From positions 1,178,001 through 1,242,000 of the forward strand of contig CAVTRT010000002.1 in NCBI GenBank assembly GCA_963737285.1: a stretch of 64,000 nt of DNA. Reading direction: 5' to 3'. Within the stretch, counting starts at the first letter, position 1; every line of letters begins with the position of its first letter. Origin of the DNA: Trebonia sp963737285. GTDB taxonomy: Bacteria; Actinomycetota; Actinomycetes; Streptosporangiales; Streptosporangiaceae. This document shows positions 35,340 through 44,427 of this stretch, piece after piece. A program made the position numbers and the translations under genes. A model generated the notes under the pieces. It was not told the origin of the DNA. It saw only the letters and a list, made by a program, of their open reading frames with translations, and made no database searches.

Positions 35340-35645
35340 CTACGCCTTCTCGATCCCGGTGACCCGGATCTGGGTGTACTTCTGCCGGTGCCCCTGACGG
35401 CGCTTGTAGCCCGTCTTGTTCCGATAGTGGATCATGTTGATCTTCGGGCCAGCGGCCGGGCCGACAACCTCAGCTGTCACCTGGTAGCCGCTCACGTCCG
35501 TGATCACCGTCTCGCCGTCAACCACGAGGAGCGCGGGGAGCGTGATGGTCGCGCCCTCCTCCTCGGTCGCCAGCTTATCAATGGTGAGCACGTCATCGAG
35601 GGCGACCTTCTCCTGCCTGCCGCCGCAACGCACAATCGCGTACAC
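35340..35645 (-). CDS. rplU: Ribosomal protein bL21
   Basis: A 101-residue 50S protein: VYAIVRCGGRQEKV at the start, then DGETVITD and the basic C-terminus KTGYKRRQGHRQKYTQIRVTGI. The GTG at 35645 is chosen because GGGAGAAGAGAG precedes it and because it matches the conserved N-terminus; the longer in-frame extension has no L21 character. Confidence 0.97.
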   Translation of the reverse strand: MYAIVRCGGRQEKVALDDVLTIDKLATEEEGATITLPALLVVDGETVITDVSGYQVTAEVVGPAAGPKINMIHYRNKTGYKRRQGHRQKYTQIRVTGIEKA

Positions 35646-36139
35646 TCGAGAACTCTCTTCTCCCTTGTGCGTGCCCCGTACCAGCAGCGATGCCGACACA
35701 TGCCGAAACCTTCTTGGCCTCGGCGCTTCGGTCATCGCGGGCGCGGCAAGCTCGCCTTCCACCTAGCACGTCAACTCAACGTGACATGCCATCTTACGCG
35801 CACGAAGCGACCCTCCGGCCACACATACTGCGGCCCCGGATCGCTACGTCGAAGCCTACCAGCTCCCAGGCTCCCGATGCACCGCGCCCGCCAGACCCGC
35901 CGTATCATCCCCCTGCCGGCTGCCCCGCCAAGACGCCCTCACATTCAGCAGCCTCGGCCCGACACTGCCCGCGCCCCGGTTCCAGTACGCCCCCGCAGTC
36001 ACAACAGCTCCCGGTGCACACCCCCGCAGTCACAACGGCCACAACGGCCACAACGGTTCCAGCACGCGCCCCCGCAGCAGCAACGGGTCCGGCACGCACC
36101 CGCCACCGCGGCAGCAAGCCCCAGCTACCCGCCCAGCCA
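35646..36139. other. rplU leader and repeat-rich intergenic DNA, no gene
   Basis: Upstream of rplU the sequence turns into CA- and CCG-rich low-complexity DNA with many short imperfect repeats (CCCCCGCAGTCACAAC-type). Open frames across it encode Pro/Gln/Arg-rich strings in several frames at once, typical of repeats rather than protein. The rplU promoter should lie in its first few hundred bases. Confidence 0.5.
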
Positions 36140-36290
36140 CAGCGCGGCAGCAAGCCCCAGCCAACCCCCACCCGCCCAGCCACAACAGCCACAGCGCGGC
36201 AGCAAGCCCCAGCCAACCCCCACCCGCCCAGCCACAACAGCCACAGCGCGGCAGCAAGCCCCAGCCAACCCCCACCCGCACCAGCGCAAA
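36140..36290. repeat. 52-bp tandem repeat, three copies
   Basis: GCGCGGCAGCAAGCCCCAG recurs at 36142, 36194 and 36246, exactly 52 bases apart, with the intervening CCAACCCCCACCCGCCCAGC also repeated. A degenerate partial copy precedes the array. Non-coding by appearance. Confidence 0.85.
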
Positions 36291-36298
36291 TTACCCGC

Positions 36299-36358
36299 CC
36301 AGGCGACCGGCCCCGGCGACCGGCCCAGGCGACCGGCCCAGGCGACCGGCCCCGGCCG
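36299..36358. repeat. GGCGACCGGCCC short tandem repeat
   Basis: Four consecutive copies of a 12-14-base unit, (A)GGCGACCGGCCC(C), just beyond the 52-bp array. Confidence 0.8.
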
Positions 36359-36367
36359 AATGAGGCT

Positions 36368-36447
36368 TATGTCAGAAAACGTACCCTATATGTCCGTTAT
36401 GTCAGATTTATAGGCTCGATCTGGGGACATATTCTGACATATGTCAG
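36368..36447. promoter_or_regulatory. Clustered TATGTC half-sites and perfect 14-bp palindrome
   Basis: TATGTCAGA occurs at 36368-36376 and 36398-36406, exactly 30 bases apart, and the perfect palindrome CTGACATATGTCAG lies at 36434-36447; further GACATA/TATGTC halves fall between. The patch is strikingly AT-rich. It looks like a cooperative binding array for a dimeric regulator, about 720 bases upstream of rplU. Confidence 0.5.
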
Positions 36448-36554
36448 CCAGTGCCATAAACCGACCTGGGCGCAAGCGGGCGGCTGGCGCGGCTGGCAAG
36501 GACGCGGGGCTGCGCCCAGGACCTGCATGATCGCAGAGACTACGCGTCAGGCCC

Positions 36555-36584
36555 CGCGGCTGTGGCACTGTTGCCACAGCCGCG
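36555..36584 (-). terminator. Terminator after the RNase E/G gene
   Basis: A perfect 13-bp stem CGCGGCTGTGGCA/TGCCACAGCCGCG with a four-base loop lies 55 bases beyond the stop codon of the RNase gene. Confidence 0.8.
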
Positions 36585-36638
36585 AAATTTTACCGAAATG
36601 GCGGCCATCGACTTGGAGATACCGAATGGCGAGGAAGC

Positions 36639-39600
36639 TCAGCTCTCGAAGAGGAAGCCTGTTTCCTCCCCAGAATCATCCTGCTGCTCTTGCGTCTCAG
36701 CCGGCGCAGCCTCTTCACTGACAGCCGACTCAGACTCGGCGGCACTGACAGGCGCCGAGTCCTTGACCGACTCGGGCGTGGAAGCCTCATCGGCCACGGT
36801 TGCCTCAGCTGGCGCCACGATGTCCTCGGCCTCAGCAGGCACGGCCGCTTCCGCGACAGGCTCGGTCTCGGTAGTCTCGGCCTGCTCGTTCTCGGCGGTC
36901 GGCGCCGTCAGCTCAGCCAGTGCCACTGGCTCGATTCCGGCCACCGGAGCCGCATCAGCAACGGACGGCAGAACCTCAGCCACCGGAGCCGCATCAGCAA
37001 CGGACGGGACGGCCTCGGTCAGCGGGGCGGGCTCTGCCACGAGGGCAGGGCCGGACTCCGGAACCGATGTCTGCTCCGCGACCGGTTCGGATACGGCAAG
37101 GCTGGGCTCGACCACGGGCGGAACGGTAACGACCACCGTGACCGGCTCGTCGGATGTGGTGACGCGGCGGACAGTCGCCGATCCGGTGCGTGTCCTGCGG
37201 CGTCGAACGGCCGGCGGAACATCGGCAACGGGAGTTCCGGCACCGGCAGACCCACCGGTCTCGGCCGTCCCTGGAATCGACGCCGGCTCCGCAGGCCCAA
37301 AACCCTCAGCAGTCCCGGCAGTGGAGTCCTCAGCGGTTCCAGTGCCAGAGCGGTACCTGGCGGCCTGGGTGACCGGCGTGTCAACGATAACGGTCTCGTC
37401 GATAGCAGTCGGCGTCTCGACCGGGAGCACTTCCGCGTCGGACGGGGCCACGGTCGCGGACGCCACGTCGGCGATCGCGTGGGCAACGGCCGCCGTGCCA
37501 CCGGAACGGCTGCCGCGGTCCCGGTCGCGCCGATTGCGCCGACCGCCGCGCTCCGGCTGCCCGGTGCCTCGGGTCCCTGCTTGGTCCGCGACGCCGGACG
37601 CGCCGGAGCCGGAGTCCCCGGTGCTATCCAGGCCGGTTCCTGCGTCGGCGCCAGCCGCAAGCTCGCGCCGCCCGTTGTGCTCGGCCCCATGCCGCACGGT
37701 CCCGTTGCCACCGACCGCGGTGCCAGGGGCACCGTTGCCGTTGCCGACAGCGCGCCGCGCTCCGTGATGGACCCCTGCCTCGTTCTGCTCCAGGTGCAGG
37801 ATCACACCGCGCCCGTTGCAGTGCTCGCAGGGTTCGGAGAATGCCTCAAGCAGTCCAGCGCCGACCCGCTTGCGGGTCATCTGAACGAGGCCGAGCGAGG
37901 TGACCTCCGCGACCTGGTGCTTGGTCCGGTCCCGGGCGAGGCACTCAAGCAGCCGCCGAAGTACCAGTTCCCGGTTGGCTTCCAGGACCATGTCGATGAA
38001 GTCGATGACGACGATTCCGCCCACGTCGCGGAGCCGGAGCTGGCTGACGATCTCCTCGGCCGCCTCCAGGTTGTTGCGGGTGACGGTCTCCTCCAGGTTT
38101 CCGCCCTGACCGGTGAACTTCCCAGTGTTGACGTCAATGACCGTCATCGCCTCGGTGCGGTCAATGACGAGGGAGCCTCCGCTCGGTAGCCAGACCTTCC
38201 GCTCCAGTGCCTTGGCCAGCTGCTCGTCGACGCGGTAGGCGGCGAACACGTCGTCCCCGCTCATCGCCGAACCGCCGGACTCGATCTCTGGTCCCCACCG
38301 CTCAATCCGCTCGGCGAGGTGCGGCGCCACGTACCTGACGTACTCGTCAATGACCTCCCAGCCGTCGTCACCAGAGACGATCAGCTTGCCGAAGTCCTCG
38401 TTGAACACGTCCCGGACGACGCGAATCGTCAGGTCCGGCTCGCCGTACAGCAGGGCCGGAGCCGAGGCGGTCTTGGCCTTCCGCTCGATGTTCTCCCACT
38501 GGGCAGCCAGTCGCGTCACGTCGCGTTCGAGTTCGGCCTCGGCGGCACCCTCGGCCGCGGTGCGCACGATGACCCCGCCGTTCTCCGGCGTGACCTTCTT
38601 GAGGATGTGCTTGAGACGGTTGCGCTCGGTGTCGGGCAGCTTGCGGCTGATCCCGGTCATCGAGGCACCGGGAACGTACACGAGGTAGCGGCCGGGCAGG
38701 CTGACCTGGCTGGTCAGCCGGGCTCCCTTGTGCCCCACCGGGTCCTTGGTCACCTGGACGATGACGGACTGGCCCGGCTTCAGGGCGGACTCAATCCGCT
38801 TCGGCTGTCCCTCCAGGCCGCTGGCCTCGAAGTTCACCTCGCCGGCGTAGAGCACGGCGTTGCGTCCCTTGCCGATGTCGACGAAGGCGGCCTCCATCGA
38901 CGGCAGCACGTTCTGGACCTTGCCCAGGTAGACGTTGCCAACGTAGGACTGGTGAGTCGTCCGGTTCACGTAGTGCTCGACGAGGACGCCGTCCTCAAGC
39001 ACCGCGATCTGGGTGCGGTCACCGCGTTGCCTGACCACCATCATTCGCTCGACGGACTCTCGCCGGGCCAGGAACTCGGACTCGGTGATGACCGGCGGGC
39101 GGCGGCGACCGGATTCCCGGCCCTCGCGGCGACGCTGCTTCTTGGCTTCAAGCCGCGTCGATCCCTTGACCGCCCGGACATCGTCGACGAGATTGTGCGG
39201 CTCCCGGACGTGCACGACGGTGTCCGGCGGGTCATCGGGTGCGGCGACGTCGACATCGGCCGTGCCGCGGCGACGCTTGCGCCGCCGACGGCGACTCGTG
39301 CCCACGCCCTCGCCAATGTCGCCGGTGTCGTCCTCGGCGTCGGCGTCGGCGTCAGCCGTCTCCTCGCCGGCCTCGACAATCACGCCATGGTCGACAACGG
39401 AGAACTCCGCCTCAGCCCTGCCCCGGCTCCGGCGGTCCCGCCGGCGCCGACGGCGGCTGCCGGGGGCCTCATCCGCATCCTCGTCCCCGACCACAACGTC
39501 AGCTGGCACTGCAGTGGCAGAGCCAGCAGAGCCAGCAAGACCTGCCAGGGCATCGTCATCATCGGCCTCGCCGGCATCCGCGTCCGCGAAGTCACGGTCA

Positions 39601-40028
39601 CGGGTGTCCCGGGATTCGCGGGCGTCCCGGGATTCGCGGGTCTCACGGGCGCTACGCGCCCGGGTTCCGCGCCCAGCCGAACGACGTCCCGTCGTTCGCT
39701 CGGGCGCACCGGTCCCGGCCTCGTCATCGACGACACCGGCACCCAAGCCGTTGCCGGAAGCGCCTGAAGCGCCGGACGCGCCGACGGCCGGCGTGAATGG
39801 CTGCGGCGGCTGGAACAGGACCTGCGGCGGCTGGAAGAGCACTGCGGGGACGGCCACCATCGGGGTCATCACTGGCTCCGCCGACCCACCAGAAACCGCC
39901 GGACGACCCGAGAACACGCCTCGGTTCCCTGAACCCTCGGCCGCGTTATCTCGCGTCTCGTCCCCGGTCTGGCCGCTGGTTACCGGGGTGTTCTCGTTAC
40001 CACTGTTGTTGAGCTCGCTGTCGAGCAT
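36639..40028 (-). CDS. rne: Ribonuclease E/G
   Basis: Endoribonuclease for rRNA maturation and mRNA decay, 1129 residues. The catalytic core sits mid-protein: S1-type RNA-binding region (about 339-400, with TTHQSYVGNVYLGKVQNVLP split), RNase-H-like and DNase-I-like parts containing VIDVNTGKFTG (about 632) and VIDFIDMVLEANREL (about 676), and the zinc-link motif CEHCNGRG (about 732). The first 330 residues are acidic/arginine-rich with RESRDAR-type repeats, and the last 390 are Ala/Val/Pro/Glu-rich; both are probably disordered scaffolds for partner proteins, the actinobacterial layout. Precedes rplU-rpmA in transcription order, with its own terminator. Confidence 0.95.
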   Translation of the reverse strand: MLDSELNNSGNENTPVTSGQTGDETRDNAAEGSGNRGVFSGRPAVSGGSAEPVMTPMVAVPAVLFQPPQVLFQPPQPFTPAVGASGASGASGNGLGAGVVDDEAGTGAPERTTGRRSAGRGTRARSARETRESRDARESRDTRDRDFADADAGEADDDDALAGLAGSAGSATAVPADVVVGDEDADEAPGSRRRRRRDRRSRGRAEAEFSVVDHGVIVEAGEETADADADAEDDTGDIGEGVGTSRRRRRKRRRGTADVDVAAPDDPPDTVVHVREPHNLVDDVRAVKGSTRLEAKKQRRREGRESGRRRPPVITESEFLARRESVERMMVVRQRGDRTQIAVLEDGVLVEHYVNRTTHQSYVGNVYLGKVQNVLPSMEAAFVDIGKGRNAVLYAGEVNFEASGLEGQPKRIESALKPGQSVIVQVTKDPVGHKGARLTSQVSLPGRYLVYVPGASMTGISRKLPDTERNRLKHILKKVTPENGGVIVRTAAEGAAEAELERDVTRLAAQWENIERKAKTASAPALLYGEPDLTIRVVRDVFNEDFGKLIVSGDDGWEVIDEYVRYVAPHLAERIERWGPEIESGGSAMSGDDVFAAYRVDEQLAKALERKVWLPSGGSLVIDRTEAMTVIDVNTGKFTGQGGNLEETVTRNNLEAAEEIVSQLRLRDVGGIVVIDFIDMVLEANRELVLRRLLECLARDRTKHQVAEVTSLGLVQMTRKRVGAGLLEAFSEPCEHCNGRGVILHLEQNEAGVHHGARRAVGNGNGAPGTAVGGNGTVRHGAEHNGRRELAAGADAGTGLDSTGDSGSGASGVADQAGTRGTGQPERGGRRNRRDRDRGSRSGGTAAVAHAIADVASATVAPSDAEVLPVETPTAIDETVIVDTPVTQAARYRSGTGTAEDSTAGTAEGFGPAEPASIPGTAETGGSAGAGTPVADVPPAVRRRRTRTGSATVRRVTTSDEPVTVVVTVPPVVEPSLAVSEPVAEQTSVPESGPALVAEPAPLTEAVPSVADAAPVAEVLPSVADAAPVAGIEPVALAELTAPTAENEQAETTETEPVAEAAVPAEAEDIVAPAEATVADEASTPESVKDSAPVSAAESESAVSEEAAPAETQEQQDDSGEETGFLFES

Positions 40029-40302
40029 ACGGGCAATCTCCAGTCAGGCTTCCGGGTGCCCGCTCGCGGGACGACGGCGGCATCTCGGGCAACGCCGCAT
40101 CTAAGGACGACATGGGCGCCCACGATGACGGCGGTCGCCACGACCGCGACCGTGTTCACGACGACGGCGGTGCGCCGCGCGGAAGCTCGTAGTGTTCTCA
40201 TCCCCAGGTCGCGGGCTCGGCTACCGTGCGGGAAACGGGCACGCACGGGACCGCTCGCGCGGTACCTAGCAGACATGGTCGGATTCCTGGTCTCGTGGGC
40301 GG
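40029..40302. other. Intergenic region upstream of rne
   Basis: 274 bases between the radical-SAM-associated gene and rne. Several open frames cross it but none has a credible start or composition. The rne promoter and leader must lie here; no clear boxes noticed. Confidence 0.4.
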
Positions 40303-41070
40303 TCATGGCATGACCACCCCGGATTCGCTGATTGACCCCTGCGCCAGCCGTGTCATCAACGGCGGGGCGTCCGGGGTCACGCCGGAAACTTCGCGGATCG
40401 CGGTCAGCACGTCATCCGGCCGGATGGCCGGGACGGTGTGCCTCACGATCATTCGCAGCGCCGCGTCACCGGCCTCGGCAGACGTCACTTCGATCGTGAC
40501 GACCGCGGGCCGGGCATCCATACGGCGCATTCCCTTGCTCGTGAGCCGCTCTACCTCGGCGTGCTCCAGGGCAAGAAACTCGTGAACCGCCGGGGCAACC
40601 GCCTCGGTCGGCAAGCCGGGAAGGATGACCCGCCACTCGGACGCGACGAGTTGGCTGGCTGGCAGCCCCCCAGCATCCTCGGTGACGTCGATCACTTTTA
40701 TCCCATCCGGCAGCGCTGCGTTCAGCCCGTCTCGCACCACCGCAGGGTCTGTCCGGTTCGTCAGCGCGAGGCTGAGGTACTCCGCCTCGCTCGCGACGCC
40801 GGTCGGCGCCCCTCCCGCATAGGAGATCTTTGGATGCGGGGTGAATCCGGCCGAGTGCGCGATGGGCACCCCTGCCCGCCGCACGCCTCGCTCGAAGGCA
40901 CGTGCCACATCCCGGTGGCTGGCAAAACGCATCTTTCCCCGTTTAGCATACCGGACCACCAGGTGCTGTACGGGAGCCGCCACGCCAGGCCGCGCCGCGC
41001 CTGCCGTGCCAGGCCCCGAACCGGGTTCCCCAGCCAGGGGTTCCCCAGCCAGGGGCTCAGGCTTCACCAC
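40303..41070 (-). CDS. Radical-SAM-associated protein, TIGR03936/DUF2344 family
   Basis: A 255-residue conserved protein that in most actinobacteria follows a B12-binding-type radical SAM gene, as here with a four-base gap. Typical core: YAKRGKMRFASHRDVARAFERGVRRAG (shown in part as KMRFASHRD), IAHSAGFTPHPKISYAG and VASEAEYLSLAL. The first 30 residues (GEPLAGEPG repeats) are probably disordered; a later start such as the VQHLVVRYAKRG region is possible. The function is unproven; the pairing suggests tRNA or protein modification. Confidence 0.88.
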   Translation of the reverse strand: MVKPEPLAGEPLAGEPGSGPGTAGAARPGVAAPVQHLVVRYAKRGKMRFASHRDVARAFERGVRRAGVPIAHSAGFTPHPKISYAGGAPTGVASEAEYLSLALTNRTDPAVVRDGLNAALPDGIKVIDVTEDAGGLPASQLVASEWRVILPGLPTEAVAPAVHEFLALEHAEVERLTSKGMRRMDARPAVVTIEVTSAEAGDAALRMIVRHTVPAIRPDDVLTAIREVSGVTPDAPPLMTRLAQGSISESGVVMP

Positions 41071-41073
41071 GCG

Positions 41074-43050
41074 TCATCTCCCCTGTCCTGAGGCAACACT
41101 GCCCGTCACGGACAGCACCGGTAGCATCCGAGCAGGGTCGATTCGTTCCCCGGTCGGCCCTACCTCGATGTGTGTACCCATCGCGGAGCATGCCCCACAC
41201 TCGTAACACGGGGTCCACCGGCAGTCTTCCACCTCGCCGGCCCCGTCGGCCGCTACGGCGGACTGCCAGTCCTGCCACAGCCAGTCGCGGTCCAGGCCGG
41301 AGTCCAGGTGGTCCCAGGGCAGCACCTCATCGTAGTCACGCTCTCGCGTAGTGTACCAAGCCAGGTCCACCGGAGTGCCTGCCAAAGCGGTCGAGCACGA
41401 CAAGGCCCACCGCTCGAACGAGAAGTTCTCATTCCACCCGTCGAAGCGCGCGCCGTCCTGCCAGGCCGCCAGGATAATGCCCCCGACACGCCGGTCACCG
41501 CGGGCCATCAGCCCCTCGATGAGTGACGGCTCTCCCTCGTGGTACCGGTAACCGATCGACCGTCCGTAGGCACGGTCGGAACGCAACGCCGCCCCCAGTG
41601 CCTTCAGCCGGGCGTCCACGACCGACGACTCACACTGGGCAGCCCACTGGAAGGGTGTGTGGGGCTTCGGAACGAACCCGCCAATCGACACTGTGCACCG
41701 GATGTCCTTCCGGCCGCTCACGGACCGCCCGGCCGCGATAACCCGCTGCGCCAGCGACGCGATGGCCAGCACGTCCTCATCGGTCTCGGTTGGCAGCCCG
41801 CACATGAAGTAGAGCTTGACCTGCCGCCACCCCGACGAGAACGCGGTCGACACGGTCCGGATGAGGTCTTCCTCGGTGACCATCTTGTTGATCACCTTGC
41901 GCATCCGCTCAGAGCCGCCCTCCGGGGCGAACGTCAGCCCGGATCGCCGCCCGTTGCGAGACAACTCGTCAGCCAGCGTCACGTTGAACGCGTCCACCCG
42001 GGTCGACGGCAGCGACAGCCCGGTGTTGGTCCCCGCGTAGCAGTCGGCCAGGTCGATGGCGATCTCGTTGATCTCGGTGTGGTCGGCGCTGGACAGCGAC
42101 AGCAGCCCCACCTCGGCGAACCCGGTGGCGGCGATCCCGGCGGCGACCATCGCTCCGACCGTCGTGATCGACCGCTCGCGAACCGGACGGGTGATCATCC
42201 CCGCCTGGCAGAACCGGCAGCCCCGGGTGCAACCGCGAAAGATCTCCACGCTGAACCGCTCGTGCACGGTCTCCGCGACCGGCACGACCGGCGCCTTCGG
42301 GTAGGGCCAGGCGTCAAGGTCCATCAGCGTGTGCTTGCGCACCGACCGCGGCACGCCGGGACGGTTCGGCCGGACCGAGCCGATCCGCCCGTCTGGAAGG
42401 TACGACACGTCGTAGAAGCGCGGCACGTACACCGATCCGGTGTCCGCCAGTGAAAGCAGCAGCCCGTCCCGGCCGTCGGGGCACCCGGCCTTCTTCCAGG
42501 ACCGCACCAGCGACGTGATGAGCAGCACCGCCTCCTCGCCATCGCCCATCACGACCGCGTCGAGGAAGTCCGCGAGCGGCTCGGGGTTGAACGTCGCGTG
42601 CCCGCCGCCGACGACCACCGGATCGGTGATGGACCGGTCAGCGGCCACCAGCGGAATCCCGGCCAGGTCCAGCGCCGTCAGCAGGTTCGTGTACCCGAGC
42701 TCGGTTGAGAAGCTGACGCCCAGCAGGTCGAACGAGCCGACCGGCCGGTGCGCGTCCACCGTGAACTGCGGCACCCCGGCCGACCGCATGAGCGCTTCCA
42801 TGTCCGGCCAGACGCTGTAGGCCCGCTCGGCGAGGACCCCGTCCTGCTCGTTCAGCACCTCGTACAAGATCGCCAGGCCCTGGTTGGGCAGCCCGACCTC
42901 GTAGGCGTCCGGGTACAGCAGCGCCCACCGCACGTCGGTCGCATCCCAGTCCTTTACGACCGCGTTGACCTCGCCGCCCACGTACTGGACGGGCTTGCGG
43001 ACCAGCGGGAGCAACGGCTCCAGCCGCGGGAAGACAGACTCGACGGGCAT
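41074..43050 (-). CDS. Radical SAM protein, TIGR03960 family (B12-binding-type N-terminus)
   Basis: A 658-residue enzyme. The N-terminal 200 residues resemble a cobalamin-binding-like domain (WALLYPDAYEVGLPNQGLAI, SFDLLGVSFSTELGYTNLL in part). The radical SAM domain carries CTRGCRFCQAG (about 272-282), the CxxxCxxC ligands of a 4Fe-4S cluster, followed by EVGLLSLSSADHTE and FAPEGGSERMRKVINK. C-terminal cysteines (WTPCYECGACSAMG) may hold another metal site. Operon partner of the TIGR03936 gene; reaction unknown, but conserved beside rne across actinobacteria. Confidence 0.9.
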   Translation of the reverse strand: MPVESVFPRLEPLLPLVRKPVQYVGGEVNAVVKDWDATDVRWALLYPDAYEVGLPNQGLAILYEVLNEQDGVLAERAYSVWPDMEALMRSAGVPQFTVDAHRPVGSFDLLGVSFSTELGYTNLLTALDLAGIPLVAADRSITDPVVVGGGHATFNPEPLADFLDAVVMGDGEEAVLLITSLVRSWKKAGCPDGRDGLLLSLADTGSVYVPRFYDVSYLPDGRIGSVRPNRPGVPRSVRKHTLMDLDAWPYPKAPVVPVAETVHERFSVEIFRGCTRGCRFCQAGMITRPVRERSITTVGAMVAAGIAATGFAEVGLLSLSSADHTEINEIAIDLADCYAGTNTGLSLPSTRVDAFNVTLADELSRNGRRSGLTFAPEGGSERMRKVINKMVTEEDLIRTVSTAFSSGWRQVKLYFMCGLPTETDEDVLAIASLAQRVIAAGRSVSGRKDIRCTVSIGGFVPKPHTPFQWAAQCESSVVDARLKALGAALRSDRAYGRSIGYRYHEGEPSLIEGLMARGDRRVGGIILAAWQDGARFDGWNENFSFERWALSCSTALAGTPVDLAWYTTRERDYDEVLPWDHLDSGLDRDWLWQDWQSAVAADGAGEVEDCRWTPCYECGACSAMGTHIEVGPTGERIDPARMLPVLSVTGSVASGQGR

Positions 43051-43110
43051 TGACCCAGGATACTCAGGGCTACGGTCAGCCTGGGGCAGCTAAGAGGCGG
43101 CCGATGATCG

Positions 43111-44427
43111 CTAGAGGCGACTGCTGGAGTCGAAGACCGAGTGGTGGCGACGGACCGACTGCAGCAGGCCGATCGCGATCATGTCGGCGAAGATCGCCGA
43201 CCCCCCGTAGGAAACGAACGGCAGCGGCAGGCCGGTGATCGGCGCTAGCCCGATCGTCATGCCAACGTTGACAAACGTCTGGAAGATGAACCAGCACGCG
43301 ATCCCGGCCGCGACCAGCATCCCGAACAGGTCGTCGGTCACGAAGGCGATCCGGATGGCTCGGATGATCAGCACCGTCAGCAGGGCGATGACGACCGCGC
43401 ACCCGACGAAGCCGAACTCCTCCCCCACCACGGTGAAGATGAAGTCAGTCTGCTGCGAGGGGACGTAGTTGTTGGCGATAAATGAGCCGTGGAGCAGCCC
43501 GGTGCCGAACATCCCGCCGGACCCGATCGCCGTCTTGGCCTGGATCAGGTTGTAGCCAGCCCCAGCCAGGTCCTGCTGCGGGTGCAGGAAGGCAGTCAGC
43601 CGCGACACCTGGTAGCCCTTCATCAGGTGCATCGACACCACCGCGTAGACCGCGATCGCGGCGGCCACCAGTGCCCCGACGATCCACTCCAGCCGCAACC
43701 CGGACACCACGATCATCCCGGTCAGCGAGAACACCAGCACCATCGTGACGCCGAGGGCCGGCTCAAGGGCCACCAGGCCCAGTAGCGGCAGCGCCACCAG
43801 CACCGCCCGCGCGACAACCCCGATCTCCGGACGGCCGACCCTCGACTTGCCGCCCGCCACGGTGACCTCAGGGCGCCGCGACACCAGGGTCGCCGTCGAC
43901 AGCACAAGGGCGAGCTTGGCGAACTCCGACGGCTCAATCTGGAAACCGCCGGGCAGCGCGATCCACGCCTTCGCGCCGTTCACCATGCTGCCGGCCGGCG
44001 TCATGACGGCCGCGAGAAGCAGCACCGAGATCCCGTACACCCAGGGCGTCAGGGCGCGGAACCTCCGGTAGTCCAGGCTCCCGGCGATGAGCATCAGCCC
44101 CACGCCGACGACGTCGTTCAGGATCTGCTTGTACAGGTAAGAGTACGGGTCCTGACCCGCCTGCTGCAGGCTCGGCGCGGTCGCCGCCCAGACCAGCACG
44201 GTGCCGATACCGGTCAGCACAAGCGTGATCAGGATGAGGAACCAGTCGTAGCGACCGATCAGCCCGTCTTGGGCGAAGGTGCGAGCGAGCAGCGGCCGAT
44301 CCGCCGACCGGGTGGTGAAGCCAAGGTTCCGCGTCCCGCCGTACCCGACAGGCCGGACCCTGCTGATCCCGCGGATCGGCGAGCCGTTGCGCAGGCCCGC
44401 GCCGCCCCTGAACCCCAGGCCGCTCAT
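43111..44427 (-). CDS. rodA: Rod-shape SEDS glycosyltransferase RodA
   Basis: A 438-residue polytopic membrane protein of the FtsW/RodA/SpoVE family, polymerising lipid II for lateral wall growth with its partner PBP2. About ten hydrophobic segments; conserved GAKAWIALPGGFQIEPSEFAKL (in part), the LHPQQDLAGAGYNLIQA loop, and the C-terminal FQTFVNVGMTIGLAPITGLP and SYGGSA motifs. The first 45 residues are Gly/Arg-rich. The ATG overlaps the mrdA stop in ATGA. Confidence 0.95.
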   Translation of the reverse strand: MSGLGFRGGAGLRNGSPIRGISRVRPVGYGGTRNLGFTTRSADRPLLARTFAQDGLIGRYDWFLILITLVLTGIGTVLVWAATAPSLQQAGQDPYSYLYKQILNDVVGVGLMLIAGSLDYRRFRALTPWVYGISVLLLAAVMTPAGSMVNGAKAWIALPGGFQIEPSEFAKLALVLSTATLVSRRPEVTVAGGKSRVGRPEIGVVARAVLVALPLLGLVALEPALGVTMVLVFSLTGMIVVSGLRLEWIVGALVAAAIAVYAVVSMHLMKGYQVSRLTAFLHPQQDLAGAGYNLIQAKTAIGSGGMFGTGLLHGSFIANNYVPSQQTDFIFTVVGEEFGFVGCAVVIALLTVLIIRAIRIAFVTDDLFGMLVAAGIACWFIFQTFVNVGMTIGLAPITGLPLPFVSYGGSAIFADMIAIGLLQSVRRHHSVFDSSSRL

